NCBI RefSeq assembly: GCF_040712315.1
Contig: NC_134023.1
Span: 11,727,442-11,791,441, forward strand
DNA from: Castanea sativa
Lineage: Eukaryota > Streptophyta > Magnoliopsida > Fagales > Fagaceae
Length of the DNA stretch: 64,000 bases
Reading direction: 5' to 3'
A program made the position numbers and the translations under genes. Below, piece by piece: positions 10,741-23,574 of this stretch. The notes below the pieces were generated by a model. That model made no database searches. It was not told the DNA's origin and saw only the letters and a list, made by a program, of their open reading frames with translations. How positions within the stretch are numbered: position 1 is the first letter of the stretch; each line of letters opens with the position of its first letter.

Positions 10741-12029
10741 CTACACATAGCACAAAATAAACAATTATGGTAAAAACAAACAAATACCACAGAGGCAGCA
10801 AAGAATGATTGACCAGGCCAACAACAACCATTTCACCAACAAATAGTTCCCAACAAAATCACAAACAAATGAACAATTTGTCACATTTTTAAGAGTAAGG
10901 TTGTGCACCAAGTAAATCAATCTATTAAGCACTAATCACAAAGCGTGCATTCCTTATTGAGTATTAATCGCTGAGTATACAAAGTACAAATGTCTTAAGT
11001 ACAAATTACAAAGTACGAATGACTTAGTATCAGATTAAATAATCTTGCACTTCAAGAAAAACCCAATATTTTTCATATTCCCAATTTCCCATAATAGAGA
11101 AAACGAAATGCCGACCACTACAAATACATTTGTAAATGCCCATAATCAGTGAAGATTCCACCACCACTTCAACAACAAAAAATTCCTCATATTAAGACCA
11201 CAATGCAATGCAATTCAAAAGTATAAATATCATATTCAGGAAATGATAAATACTGAGATATTTGAATTGAAGTTGAAGTGTGTATGAGAAGCCAAAGCAA
11301 AGATAAGAGAGGAAATTCCTTACAATGGAAACCCTATTTCCTTTGAAGCTGCGAAGATGAAAGTTGAAGAGAGAGTTGAGGAGATTAATCAATATAAATT
11401 CAACCAAACAGAGCATGATGATAGTTTTGATAATAAAAATTAGATGAAACAGAGTTTTTTTTTTTTACCATTTTAAATAGCGAAGAGACCGATCATAGTC
11501 TATGTTTTCCCAGAGAGTGTGGAAAATAAAACATCATCGTACGCCGACCAAACTAGTTTTTAGATTCGGTGATATGTTTAGTGAAAACTGGTTTTTAGAT
11601 TCGGTGATATGTTTAGTGAGAAACAAAAACAAAAACTCATCGATATGGGTCTTTGACTTTTGCTAGAGATGGTCTTCGACTTTTGCTGGAGAAGAGAAGC
11701 TTCGAACTTTGCTTTCGATGGGTCCGGGCACAACTTTACGAGATCGGTCTCTCTATTTTCTGGAGATAGGAATTTGGGGAGATGGGTATTAGAGATATGA
11801 GATGGAATTTGCAATGTGTTGGAGATGGGTATTTGATGACATGGGTTAGAAATGGAAATCGGAGAGCTTGGAATTGGATTCAGAGAGAGCTGAGATTTGG
11901 GAAGAATGGGTTGGGAAGAAGGGAGTCAGCGTGAGTTAAAGAAGAAGGAGAGGAGCTTTTTAAATATTTTTTATATGGGCTGAGGTTACCGTTCTATGCT
12001 GTGGCAGGTGTGGGCTCCACTAAAAAGGG
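10741..12029. other. Non-coding DNA, probably internal part of a Harbinger-like element
   Basis: Short direct repeats occur at 11554-11630 (TTTTTAGATTCGGTGATATG twice). 11640-11960 is purine-rich on the plus strand. No supportable gene. Confidence 0.35.
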
Positions 12030-12192
12030 GAAAAATGAGTGATATCAAAATCTGAGTGATAAGCCAAACAAATTATTTTGAGATTTGGGTTGTTGGTGAG
12101 TAATGAGTTTTGAGTGATGGATAATGAGTTTGAGTGATGAGTTTTGAGTGATGAATGTTGAGTAATGAGTTAGCCACAAACCAAACAAGCCC
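12030..12192. mobile_element. Right terminus of a Harbinger-like element with subterminal repeats
   Basis: The end reads CCAAACAAGCCC followed by TAA, the inverse of the GGGCTTGTTTGG type of Harbinger end. Just inside are seven or eight short repeats of TGAGTGATGAGT / TGAGTAATGAGT. Clustered subterminal repeats of this kind are typical transposase binding sites. A matching left end was not found, so the element that carried the Myb and GRF genes is probably deleted on its left. Confidence 0.5.
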
Positions 12193-12195
12193 TAA

Positions 12196-13330
12196 ATGTC
12201 CACTTCACCTTAATATTCATCATACTTTGGAATTTCATATTGTAGTTAGCTAGTTTTCATTTGCTAACTTATTTTGGATTTCAAACTTGGAACCTAAAAC
12301 TTGAAAAAAAATTTCCATATGTTTTGACAAATATTTTGGTATTTGGTTGCTAATTAAACATTTATTGAACTTTTTAGATACATTGGATCAAAACTTAAAT
12401 ATATTTGTTTCGTTAGTATAAACTTAGTGATGTATGACATGCAAATTACATCATATGATGCAAATCTTAGTTTTGTTATGGATGAATTTATATTTTACGT
12501 GATTATTCAACATTTAAAATCATTATCAATGTGTTTTTTGCTTTAAATCTGAATATATGTAGGATCTTACAATTCATGATCCGATCCTACGATCTACGAT
12601 CTCACCTAACATATATTTAAATCTAAAAGTCATTATGTTTCATTTTATGTTCCATCAATCACAACTTAACATATATTTATTCGACTCTTCTTATAAAATA
12701 TCCAAAGTTTAAATTGTTAAAAAAAAAAAAATTCAATTTCATACCAAGTTATGATTGGTGGTGCTTGAAGTGGAACACAAAAAGTGGTATAAAGGATTTG
12801 TATTCATCTTTTGGAATGTAAATAATTTTCTACCATTTTTGTGTTCCATTTTATTTTCCACAAATTACAAATTGTTATGTATTTCTTTTTTATATTCTAA
12901 ATTTTAGATATTTTATAAGGAAAGTAAAATAAATACATATCAGTTGTAATTGGTAAAACATAAAATAGATTAAAAAAGAAAGTTACAAATAATTAGTTAT
13001 TTCATAAGGAAAGTAAAATAAATATTTGACAAGATTGGTGAAACAAAAAAAGTCGTATAAATCATTTGTATTCGGAATTTTGTAACTCTCATTTTCAATA
13101 AATATAGCTTGTGTGTGTGTGAGAAATACTATATCCATAATATTTTCACAACTTACCACTGATAATTTATTGTGAAAGTATTATAAAAATGTTATGACAG
13201 CAATTCTCTTGTGTGTTAACTAAGAGGGAAAAAAAATCTACCAGCCAATTATCCAATAGAGGCGCATGAGTGGAATATGATGTAACAGGTTTGAGGTTTT
13301 TTTCTTTTTTGCTAAGTCATGATGTAACAA
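12196..13330. other. AT-rich DNA, second copy of the 6840-7965 segment, then RLK upstream sequence
   Basis: 12650-13135 matches 6840-7218 plus 7888-7965 without the MITE. 13240-13330 (GGCGCATGAGTGG, ATGATGTAACA) matches 62610-62645, in front of RLK copy C. Confidence 0.6.
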
Positions 13331-16300
13331 GTTAACAATTCACTTGGAGAGGCAAACGAGCTGACGGTTTGTTCCTTGAAAGATTAGACAGGGCGATGGC
13401 TGACAATGGTTGGTTCTCTCTTTACCCCGATACTAAGGTACAACACCTCCGCACTCACTCCTTGGATCACAAAGCTACACTGATTAAATTGGAAGGTATT
13501 ATTCCTCGTCTTGACCGCCCCTTTAAATTTGAGCAAATGTGGTTGTGCGAGGAAGGCTGTAGGAACACTGTCAACAACGTTTAGGGGTCAACATCGAGGA
13601 ATGCTTCTATGGTGCAGATTGCTACCAAAATCAAAGTTTGTGGAGAAAAACTCTTGGACTAGAGCCACCAGTCTTTTGGTAGCATTAAAAAGCAACTTGA
13701 ATAAAAAGGCAAATTGCTCTCCAAAGCTGAGATTAATGCAGCTAAAGGAAAACTTGATTACAAGGTGGTTAAAGTATTAAGGGCAGAACTCAATGATCTT
13801 CTTGACAAAGAGAACCAAATGTGGCAACAACGGTCCAGAGCTCTTTTCCTCAAGTGTGGTGATCGTAACACAAGCTTTTTCCACAGCAAGGCTTCCCATA
13901 GATTCCGGAGAAACAGAATCTCGGGCCTAAGAAATTCTGACAACTCATGGTGCACGAAGGACAACTTGATCAAAGAAATAGCCAGTGATTATTACCGCTC
14001 TTTGTTCACTTCATCCCAACCCTCAAAATTTTCAGAAATCATGGAGGTAGTGCAGCCTTCTATCACAGAGGATATGAACGCCCAACTCCTCAGACCTTTT
14101 CTCAAAGAAGAAGTGGAAGAAGCTGTTAAAGAGATGAAACCCATCACAGTTCCGGGCCTCGACGGTATGCCTCCCTTATTTTATCAATCTTTCTAGTCTT
14201 TGATTGATGAAGATATTTGCTCTGCGACGCTTGATTGTCTAGAAAATTGTAAAATTTCTAGAGAGATTAAATGTACCAATATCACCCTGATCCTTAAGGT
14301 TAAATCTCCTAAGCTTATTACTGACTTTAGGCCGATCAGTCTATGTAATGTCGTATATAAAATTGTCTCTAAAGTCCTAGCTAATAGACCGAAAGCTATC
14401 CTCCCTCATGTGATATCTGAGAACCAGAGTGCTTTCCAAGCAGGAAGGGTTATAACAGACAACATCCTCATGGCATTTGAAACTCTGCATTACATGAAAC
14501 ACCATCAAAAGTGGAAGTCAGGGTTCATGGCGCTGAAGTTGGACATGAGCAAGGCCTACAACCGGGTAGAATGGGTATACCTTGAGACTATCATGAAGAA
14601 AATGGGTTTTGACATCAAGTGGATCAATCTAATCATGGAGTGCATTTCGACTATCACTTACTCAGTTCTTATTAATGGTGAGCCCACTCAAACGATCCAA
14701 CCCTCTAGAGGCTCATGACAAGGGGACCCATTTTCGCCATACTCATTTCTCCTTTGCACTGAGGGTCTCCACTTTCTGTTACATAGGGCAGCGGAGTCTA
14801 GGCAGATCCGAGGAGTGTCAATATGTAAAAGGGGCCCTCGGTTGACACACCTTTTCTTTGCAAATGATAGATTGGTCTTCTACAGAGCCTCCCTAGTTGA
14901 ATGCCAAAAAATCCAGGAACTTTTGGACTGCTATGAGAGGGCCTCCGGTCAGCAACTAAACCGAAGCAAAACTGGTCTTTTCTTCAGCAAATCCACACCA
15001 CCTAACATCTTGGATCAGATCAAAATCTCGCTAGGAGTGCAAGAGATTAAGCAATAAGAAAGATACCTTGGCCTTCCCTCTTTAGTAGGGAGAAAGAAGA
15101 AAGTAAGCTTGCTTTATATCAAGGAAAGAGTAGTGGCAAAGCTCCAAGGTTGGAAAGAACAATTACTCTCCCAAGCGGGGCGGGAAGTACTCCTCAAAGT
15201 AGTGATTCAGGCGATCCCAACATTTGCCATGAGCTGCTTTAAGCTCCCGCTTACTCTTTGCTACGAAATTAAGGCCTTGATAAGAAAATTTTGGTGGGGT
15301 TAAAGGGGTAATCAAAGAAAGATCCATTGGTCTAAATGGAAATCATTATGCCAGCCAAAAAGTTTAGGAGGAATGGGGTTCAAAGAGCTTCAAAAATTCA
15401 ATGACGCCATGCTTGCAAAACAGGTCTAGCGGCTAATAGACAATCAGTCCTCTTTGTTTTACAGATTCTTTAAGGAAAAATTCTTCCCATATGGCTCCAT
15501 TTTTTATGCTAAGGTGCGTAATGGCTCTTTCGTCTGGAAGAGCATATCAAAAGGGAGAGACGTGATCAGCAAAAGGGTGCAGTGGCAGGTGGGTAATGGC
15601 ACCTTGATCCAGATATATCATGATTCTTGGCTCCCTAATCCATACAACAAGAGAGTGGTGTCACCGAGAGATTTCCTTGGCAACGATGCTCAAGTATCTG
15701 TTCTAATTGATAAAGAGCAACGCTACTGGCTTCAGGAAGCAATTGACAACATTTTCCTACCTCACGAGGCTGCTGCTATCAAGTCCATCCCCCTCAGCCT
15801 TAGAGAGTGTGAGGATAAGATGTTTTGGCCACACTCTCCCGATGGCAAATACTCTGTCAGATCGGCATATAGACTCCTTATGGAGGAAGAGTTGAAAGAG
15901 TCTCCAATGTCCTTCTGATTTAACACCCACCAAGAGAATTTGGAAGGGCATTTGGAGCCTTCGGGTTCCTAACAAAGTTAAAATCTTGTTATGGAGAGCT
16001 AGAACAGATTCTCTACCTTCAAAAGCTAATCTGTTGAAGCGAAGAATGCTTAACGATGGCCTCTGCCCTGGTTGTAAACTCAAGAGTAAAACTTCCTTTC
16101 ATGCCCTATGGTCTTGCACTGAATTAACTTCAATTTGGGAGGCCAAATTTGCTTGGTTAATTAAACTCTCCAAAGATTGCAACTCATTTGTGGAAGTCAT
16201 CAAGCTCTGCCAGACGCGCAGCGACCTCTTCGAGCTGTTTGCCATGATTGTATCGCTTATTTGGGCCCGTAGAAACCATCTTAGAGTAGGTGATAGCTCA

Positions 16301-16942
16301 GCTCCGTTATGGAAGATTAATTCCATGGCCTTAGACAACCTACAGGAATTTCAGAGAGCAATGTCAGCACTCCCACCTGCCCCAAAAGCTCCCATCACCT
16401 CCAGATGGCTTCCTCCACAAGCGGGCTGGGTGAAAGTTAATTTTGACGGGGCAACATTTAAAGAAAAGAGTTTAGCAGGTTTGGGTTACATCATCCGAAA
16501 CGACAAAGGTCTTGTAATGTCTACCTTTACACAAATTATTCCACTGCCTACATCTGTAGAGACGATTGAAGTATTGGCAGCGCGCAGTGCCATTGGTTTT
16601 GCGCAAGAACTAAGTCTAGACCAGATAATTTTGGAAGGAGACTCCAAAACTACCATCAGAGCGCTCTCCAGAGGGGGATGGCAGTCTTCAAGCTTCGGGC
16701 ACATCATCATGGATATCAACTTTTTCTCTTCAGCTTTCAAAAGTATATCCTTTTGTCATACCCATAGGCAAGGGAATAAAGTAGCTCACAGGCTAGCAAG
16801 ATCAGCTTGTAAGTTTTCCCATTTTCATGTATGGATGGAGGAAATCCCTCCTGATATTGAATCTGTGTACTTTTTTGATATGCCGGAATGAAATTTCCCT
16901 CCCCCCTTTTTTTCAGGGGTGGTTTCTCAAAAAAAAAAAAAA
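13330..16942 (+). mobile_element. LINE-A: 5'-truncated L1 retrotransposon with poly(A) tail
   Basis: The element starts within the endonuclease region (LERLDRAMA), continues through reverse transcriptase, zf-RVT and RNase H, and ends after a short 3' UTR with A13-15 at 16929-16942. It sits in RLK-type upstream DNA: the left flank matches 62610-62665 and the right flank (TTTTGTAAACAATGGTCAACTT) matches 62670-62695. A clean target duplication could not be found. Confidence 0.9.
13345..16891 (+). pseudogene. L1 ORF2 remnant of LINE-A (RT, zf-RVT, RNase H)
   Basis: RT blocks are readable: ITLILKVKSP...DFRPISLCNVVYKI, ENQSAFQAGR, LDMSKAYNRVEW with its Asp intact, QGDPFSPYSF, and LFFANDRLVF where the catalytic FADD is FAND (second Asp lost). 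zf-RVT follows near 16000 (CPGCKLKSKTSFHALWSC). RNase H lies at about 16430-16800 (VNFDGATF, LEGDSKT, AHRLARSA). Stops interrupt the main frame at 14194, 14716, 15055, 15301 and 15427, and the frame changes near 13600 and between 15918 and 15986. The last open stretch (15986-16891, 301 codons) is longer than the rest. The element is dead. Confidence 0.9.
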
Positions 16943-18325
16943 AGTGTATAGTTTTGTAAACAATGGTCAACTTTCTATCCCTATTGGCATTTTATGTAAC
17001 ATAGTCAGGGCACATGCTTGCCATGAAATAAGAATAGTGATTAAGGTAAATTCTAAATTTTATTTATATCACAAAACAAAGATATAAATCATTTTATTTT
17101 TAAAGTATACAGAGTTTACATTAATCAAAAGAAACATTAATTTCAAGAATTTTGATAATCATGTCATAAAAAGTTAATTTCATTCGTGCAAGAATTTTGA
17201 TCACACACAAAGTTAGAGTAGCTATTTAACATATAAATATATATTTTACTATAATAGTTTTTTAGTACCTATTGGATAAAGGCAATATATACACTCAATA
17301 AAAACTTCTAAGAATGATAACGAATATCATCATCTTTCAACAATAAGCAATTAAGTTTTGCTAAGAAAAAAAAAAAAAACAAAACAAAATGCTTGTGTCA
17401 TCGAATTTTCCATTAGATAAGTTATAATTTTTGAAAATTTAAACCATCAATGTTCTTTAGGTAACAAATAAAATATCTTATCTTATCATTCCAATTTTCC
17501 AAGCATTACTACCATCTAGAACTCAAAATACGTGAAAAAAAAAATTTAGGATGTTAAAATTTAGTGGAGTATTTTAGACATTACACAATAAAATATTTTA
17601 AGAATCATAAGCTTTCATTAGGGTTCAACTGAGAGAATCACAATATGACATATTTACTCTTTTCCAAAATATTAAGGGAAAAATTGCTTGATTTTAAAGT
17701 TAAAGGAGGAATTGTAAACTATCCCAAACCTAAAGGATGAAAAGTTCTTTTTTTTTGTAAAACTATGTGTTTTTACTTAAATTGGTGTGTAAAGGAAAAA
17801 AAAAAAAACAAAAAGTCAACTCAAACAAATTGTATGTGAAACAATGAATTTTGGCTTAGCAACATGGACTAAACTAATAAAAAAATTTAGAAACACAACA
17901 AAATGGCACAATATTTTCATAATACATTTATAATTTTGTTATATTTTATTTTGACTTGTAAAAAATTGATAGCTCAGTAGTTTTAAAAATATTATGACGA
18001 CAACAAGATGTCTTAACATTTTCACAAAAGAAATGTTATGTCCACGACATTTTTATAACAAATTATAAGTAGTAAGTTGTTATTACAAGTTGTTATTGGT
18101 GGGCAAAAAAGTAATTTCATTAGCAAGATTAAATTAGAACCAATAGCAATTTACAACCTATGATTTGTTATGAAAATGTTGTGAAAAATGTTGTAAATGT
18201 AGCGTTTTTTTTTTGTACAATAACTTTATTTTTAGTTGTAGTTGATTCTAATATGATATTTTATTATTTTATTTTAGCCTATAAGAAATTAACATCTCAA
18301 CAATCATGAAAATATTGTGTCAATT
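16943..18325. other. AT-rich non-coding DNA with one inverted-repeat MITE
   Basis: No gene. Homopolymer A and T runs at 17365, 17798 and 18207. The MITE at 18030-18208 is listed separately. Confidence 0.5.
18030..18208. mobile_element. Short inverted-repeat MITE (ACGACATTTTTATAACAAAT type)
   Basis: The left end (TGTCCACGACATTTTTATAACAAAT) is inverted at the right (ATTTGTTATGAAAATGTTGTG...). Related copies lie at 61150-61310 and 61870-62042, and a partial one near 13125-13200. The target duplication is unclear. Confidence 0.55.
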
Positions 18326-18330
18326 GTATT

Positions 18331-19086
18331 TGTAAGGACACAATTCAAATTCCCAAACCACGACTGGGAGAAAAATGCGCTTGAAAGGCCTTTCTTCACA
18401 ATGAATTTGTAGAGGATGGGTTTGTAATTTAGATTTCAAGGATGGTTTAGACAATTACAAAAAGAACGGGCTTTGGGCCCAATGGAACAAAACAAAGAAT
18501 CGTTTGCAAAGAGTAAGACTGAGAAATCGTCCTCGGATTGTTTCCGAGGATGGTTTATAATAATATTTCTCAAGTTTGGATACAAGTGTTGATTACTATT
18601 GATTCTATCTCTTCTACTCACCAAAGTCCTCCCCCTTTCTTCGTATGCCTTCCCTCCTATTTATATTCCTCCTCTTCTCTTCATCATCTTCCACTTTATG
18701 GTTGCAACCCTGATTTTTGGATACTTGTCCCATCCATTCTTCCCTAAAGCCCGCTGGGATTTTGGGACCAAGTTCCAAGCTTTATGCTCAGGTCCCATCC
18801 TTCCATCTATACTGTCAGCGTATCAATTACAGAGTCTTTAATATATAGGCGGTGGTAGCAGCTTTACTTTAGACATTCCACCGCTCTTTCTACTGTCCTC
18901 CACGTATACTGTGTATCCTCGGCTTAACATTCTGAGGACAAATCTACTCCTCGGATGGTATGGGACACTTAAATAACTCCACGATCATTTTGATGTTTTC
19001 GGATTTGGGTTTCTAGCCCAAAAGACCTCGTTGGGCCGTCCTTCATGAATTACTGGGCTCAATACCCCTACAATAATACCCCTACA
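18331..19086 (-). repeat. 3' LTR of element 1
   Basis: It is 756 bp with TG...CA ends and pairs with 28886-29641. It contains two TCCTCGG/CCGAGGA stem-loops (18530-18550 and near 18917) and, on the minus strand, TATAAATA at 18666-18659. The polypurine tract GAGGGGCTAT adjoins it at 19087-19096. Confidence 0.95.
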
Positions 19087-19368
19087 ATAGCCCCTCGAGA
19101 TTCTTTATTTTTCTTTCACCTCGGGAGGAAAATAGGATCTCGAATTAAAAGACCTTTTTACCCTGCAGAATCCTGGAATATTACTAACGGAAATAACTTC
19201 TGAATTACCCATCGCGTGTTCCCGATGCTTCGGTATGCAAAACGCCCCCGAATTTATTATTGGCGCTTCTATGTCCCCCACGTTTCATTGATATGACACA
19301 TATCCAACGGTCGAGAGCGATTCCTGTGTTGAGGCGGGAATTCGCCCGCTTCAAAACACCTTTTGACA

Positions 19369-19376
19369 TATAAATA
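19369..19376 (+). promoter_or_regulatory. TATA box of the element 1 antisense gene
   Basis: TATAAATA lies 272 bp before the ATG at 19641 and outside the LTR. Element 2 has TATAAAAG in the equivalent place. A CT-rich leader follows. Confidence 0.55.
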
Positions 19377-19640
19377 CTAATTTTCTTCAAACTTCTTCAC
19401 ACTACAGAAACCTCATAACGTACCTGCCACACTTTCCATCTCCCCGTACTCTCTCTTTCTATCAAGTACTCTGTCCGAGGTGACGTGCTTTCTTCTTTTT
19501 TAAAAGTAAGTTCTTCAATACTCTTTCTCCTCCTTATCAGCTTTTTGTTTCTTTTCCTTCCCGTCTTCCCTTTTTCACTGTGTCTTTCATCCTCGGCGTA
19601 GTTAGTCTTCTTCACACCCCCCCTTTTTTCAAAAAAAAGT

Positions 19641-22300
19641 ATGGGTAGATTTGCGTCCCTGGTAGATTCAAACGAAAAAATAGAGCAGTTTAAGGTTAAG
19701 TACAAAATTCCCTCGGATGTATCCATTAGGTACTGTAACGAGGAAGAGTATTATACAAAAAGAAAAACGGGGGAAGTCGTAATCCCGATGATTGCGTTCA
19801 TCGAAGGGGGAATGAAAATCCCCATGGGAACCGTGACTAGGGATTATCTTAGGGCTTTTAGATTAGCTCCCACCTAGTGCGCCCCAAATGTCTTTAGGAT
19901 CCTAGGTTCCATAGATGCCTTAAATGAGAAGATGAACTTAGGGCTCACTCACCACGACGTGAACTGGGTTTACAACCTCCATTACCTAAGCAAAAAAGAC
20001 GAGTATTACCTAAAATCTAGATACCCAGAAGTTAGGCTAATTCAATGTCTGCCTGAATCAAATAAGGGCCTAAAAAACGACTTCCTGATCATATCAGGAA
20101 ATTGGCACGACGGCCTCCCCTGTCCGACAAGGGAAGGGACTCCAAGTGAAATTTCTTTTACATACTATTATCCTCTGTCTTTTTACTTATTCTTACCCTC
20201 TTTTACTTCGACAACTCTACAGATCCACATGCCGCGGATCGTCATCCCAATCTCGTTGACTTCGGACGGTTGGATAGGATCCTACAAGCTGAGGTTTTTG
20301 TGCATACTGACGGCCAACTCCGAGCAGCTCATCTGATCCTCGGCTACACTCCAATATCCAAAGCTTTTCAGGCGCCGAAGTGCGTGATCAAAGCCCGCGA
20401 TCCTCGTCTTCCTCGGATCAGTGTTGCTGTTGAAGGTTTTTTGCTACCGGAGGGGACTGCCATTCCTCAAGGCACCTTGGTCACCCAACCAATCCTACCA
20501 CCACAATTCGTTCCGGTTGGAATTCCCACAGTTCCTTTCTCCACAAAATTAACATTTGGTGAAGCCGCGCCTTCTCACTCCACTGTAAAGGAAAAAGAAG
20601 AAGAAATAGTTGAGGTATCAGATTCCGAGGACGAGTTTGAGGTTTTTAATCAACCCTACTCTCCTGAAGATTCAACTTCCATCCTCGGCACCTCTACTCA
20701 TATCATAAAGGATACTACTGAAGAATCTGACAATATGGGCATTCAACGAAAGACTAAGCCCAGTCTAAAGGATGTCCTTGAGGTCACTGATAAGGCCCCT
20801 CGAGTCCAAGAACCACCAAAAGAGGTGCGCCCTCGGACTCAAGAAAAGGGTGCTGACAAAGGCCCTGAAGCTAGGCTTCCTCCTCCTCCCCCATCCTCCC
20901 AAACCCAACGCACCAACATAGCTGATCTCAAAAGAAAAAGGGATCAGCCGAAAGGAAAGGAAGTGGTGGAGGCAAGGAAGGGCTCTGTTTCCAAGGAGCC
21001 CGAGGTGGAAAAGGGTGGAAAGCAAGCTCGCACCATGCAAACTAGGTCGGAAAGAAGAACTGACCAACAGGTGGCCGTGCGCGCCCCTGCATGGCTCCCT
21101 GACATGTCTATGGACGACGAGGTCATTACCGTGGATGCGTCCATTAGAAATTCTGATGAAGGGACAGCTACATGCATCGCGGATGCATTGGAGCAGGCGT
21201 TGTTACTCCCCGAGGATATGGTTGAGCTGAGAAAGAAAAGGGACCATACCGTCTTCATGACTTTGAAGAAGGAGCTTGCAATGGTAAGTTTCTCTAAGAC
21301 CTTGGCCTTTGTTTTTATTTCCTATATACATATGTCTAATTTTTATATTTTTTGTTCGTAGGCCGTTCAATCTGCCCATAGGGCAGAGGAGATTGCCATC
21401 AACTCCTACAAATCTCTGAGGGCCGAGGAATCCAGGCGTGAAACCGCCCAGAAGATCTCGGACCTTCACAAGAAGAAACTGCAGGAGGTCACAGCAAAGT
21501 TGGCCAAGGCAGAGAGTGATAAGGCAGGCTTGGAAGCTGATCTGAAGACAACGACTAATCAAGCCGAGGATCAGCGCCTAAAGCTCCGTGAAGCCGACAG
21601 CAACCTCTTAGCAGCACGAAGACTCGTAGAGGATCTCAAGAAAGATCTGAACCAGTCTGAGAAGGCCAAAGAGGAAGCCATCAAGGGCAAAGAGGAAGCC
21701 ATCAAGGGCAAAGAGGAAGCCATCAAGGGCAAAGAGGAAGCCATTGAGGAGAAGAAAAAGGCCGAGAAAGCAAAAGAAGAGGCCGAGATCTCAAGGGACC
21801 AAGCCGAACAAGACGGTTATGATATAGGCGTGAAGGAGGTCACCGAAACCTTCAAGGCTCAGGTTCCCGAGGTATGCAGGCATTACTGCCTCCAAGTGTG
21901 GAATGAGGCACTTTCCCAAGCTGGGATTGATGCCTCTTCCACTCTTTGGAAAGCAGAGAGTGTCTACTATCCTCCCGCAATTCGCGCTTCTTCCATTCCT
22001 GAAGTTGCCCAAGAAGCTGCCCAAGGATCATCTGAGGATAAGGGGGGTGATTTGGTTGAGGATTCAACTCTTCCTGAAGACGCTCCTAAGCAAGCTGATC
22101 CAGTACAAGAAAAGGCGCTTGAAGACGTACAGCCCTCAAGTGACCTTCAGGAACCTTCGAAGGATGAGTTGGGTGATCAAGCTAATCCAATATCCTTGAT
22201 AGATGATCCCAAAGGCAAAGGAACTGATGTTGAGTCCTCGGTCCAGCTTCCATCTCCTAAAGACCCCAAAGGCCCTCTGAAGATCAAGCTGAAACAATGA
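19641..22300 (+). pseudogene. Antisense ORF (aORF) of element 1: three exons, one nonsense codon
   Basis: Exons are 19641-20145, 20223-21283 and 21362-22300; introns of 77 and 78 bp are GT-AG in phases 1 and 0. Joined, they give 835 codons in one frame. The only fault seen is TAG at 19875-19877, where the other copies have CAG. Exon 1 holds MGRFASLVD, IPMIAFIEGGM, HHDVNWVYN and SGNWHDG. Exon 2 starts with LDRILQAEVFVH and RAAHLILGY, then becomes acidic, Pro-rich and basic (likely disordered), and ends LLPEDMVELRKKR. Exon 3 is a coiled coil with a 21-bp repeat (KEEAIKG four times, about 21667-21750), followed by the conserved module CLQVWNEAL...VYYPPAIR and a charged tail. The gene is opposite in strand to gag-pol and has its own TATA box. 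Antisense ORFs at this place are known in Tat elements such as Grande and Retand; the role is unknown. Confidence 0.85.
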
Positions 22301-22649
22301 ATGCCTGCTGCCTTCCTCTTTTTTTGAAAAAGATCAAGTGTAATTTCTAAATGTGATTGAAAAAGTACTTTATTTTGAATTTAATATAAGCGCGAATGTT
22401 GTTTTACTTGTTTAGATGACTCTTACTTTTTGCTCTGTTTTGATCATATCATTCCATAAACATCATCTCTTTGTCTTTTACCAAAGTTATTAACAACAAC
22501 TTGAATCGAAATTGATACTCCAGGAAGGTTTAATTATGCCGGGAACTGCATTAAGCGATGCATTTTAAGTATTTGATTCTTCATTTTGGATCTCTAGTTT
22601 GAACTATGTAAAAATAAGGCATATAGTCTTTTGATTTAGACATGCAAAT
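22301..22649. other. 3' UTR of aORF / spacer
   Basis: T-rich sequence after the aORF stop. No further gene. Confidence 0.5.
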
Positions 22650-23520
22650 ATCTGATGTTTTTTGACAAAAAAGGAAAAGAAGTGTTAACTTTTCCCAAGT
22701 AAATGATCCGAGGATCCAGGCATACCAAGCTTCAGCTTGGTACTTAGATAAATAAATTCGAAATGTTAATTTTTCCAAAGTAGATGATCCGAGGACCAGA
22801 CGTAACTTAGGTTCTGTTTAACACTTAGTAAAGAGTATCAATTTAGACGAGGTATGTGGTCCGAGGATCCAGGCATACCAAGTTTCAGCTTGATACTTAG
22901 ATGAATAAATTTAAAATGTTAATTTTCCCAAAGTAGATGATCCGAGGACCAGACGTAACTGAGGTTCTGTTTAACACTTAGTAAAGAATATCAATTTAGA
23001 CGAGGTATGTGGTCCGAGGATCCAGGCATACCAAGTTTCAGCTTGATACTTAGATGAATAAATTAAAAATGTTAATTTTCCCAAAGTAGATGATCCGAGG
23101 ACCAGACGTAACTCAGGTTCTGTTTAACACTTAGTAAAGAGTATCAATTTAGACGAGGTATGTAGTCCGAGGATCCAGGCATACCAAGTTTCAGCTTGAT
23201 ACTTAGATGAATAAATTTAAAATGTTAATTTTCCCAAAGTAGATGATCCGAGGACCAGACGTAACTTAGGTTCTGTTTAACACTTAGTAAAGAATATCAA
23301 TTTAGACGAGGTATGTGGTCCGAGGATCCAGGCATACCAAGTTTCAGCTTGATACTTAGATGAATAAATTTAAAAATGTTAATTTTCCCAAAGTAGATGA
23401 TCCGAGGACCAGACGTAACTCAGGTTCTGTTTAACACTTAGTAAAGAATATCAATTTATACGAGGTATGTGGTCCGAGGATCCAGGCATACCAAGTTTCA
23501 GCTTGATACTTAGACGAACG
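22650..23520. repeat. Tandem array of 153-bp units between aORF and pol (element 1)
   Basis: The word CCGAGGATCCAGG starts at 22708, 22861, 23014, 23167, 23320 and 23474, so the period is 153-154 bp. Each unit has two related halves, one with TCCGAGGATCC and one with TCCGAGGACCAG, each followed by a CTTAG word about 50 bp on. The unit therefore looks like a diverged dimer of a 76-77-bp monomer. Confidence 0.95.
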
Positions 23521-23574
23521 AAGATAACGAATATAATGCAGTTTACAACAAAGAACGGCCGAAGTGCCTTTTAT

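Noticed and set aside
11578..11814. 78-codon minus-strand frame
   Set aside because: No recognisable domain, and it lies in purine-rich transposon-like DNA.
13320..16960. Target-site duplication of LINE-A
   Set aside because: I looked for a repeat between the left flank and the DNA after the poly(A) but saw only scattered short matches.
18436..18841. Small frames repeated identically at 28991-29396
   Set aside because: They lie inside the two LTRs of element 1 and are not genes.
20765..21258. 100-104-codon minus-strand frames inside aORF exon 2
   Set aside because: Shadows of the spliced plus-strand gene; their positions are not conserved in element 2.
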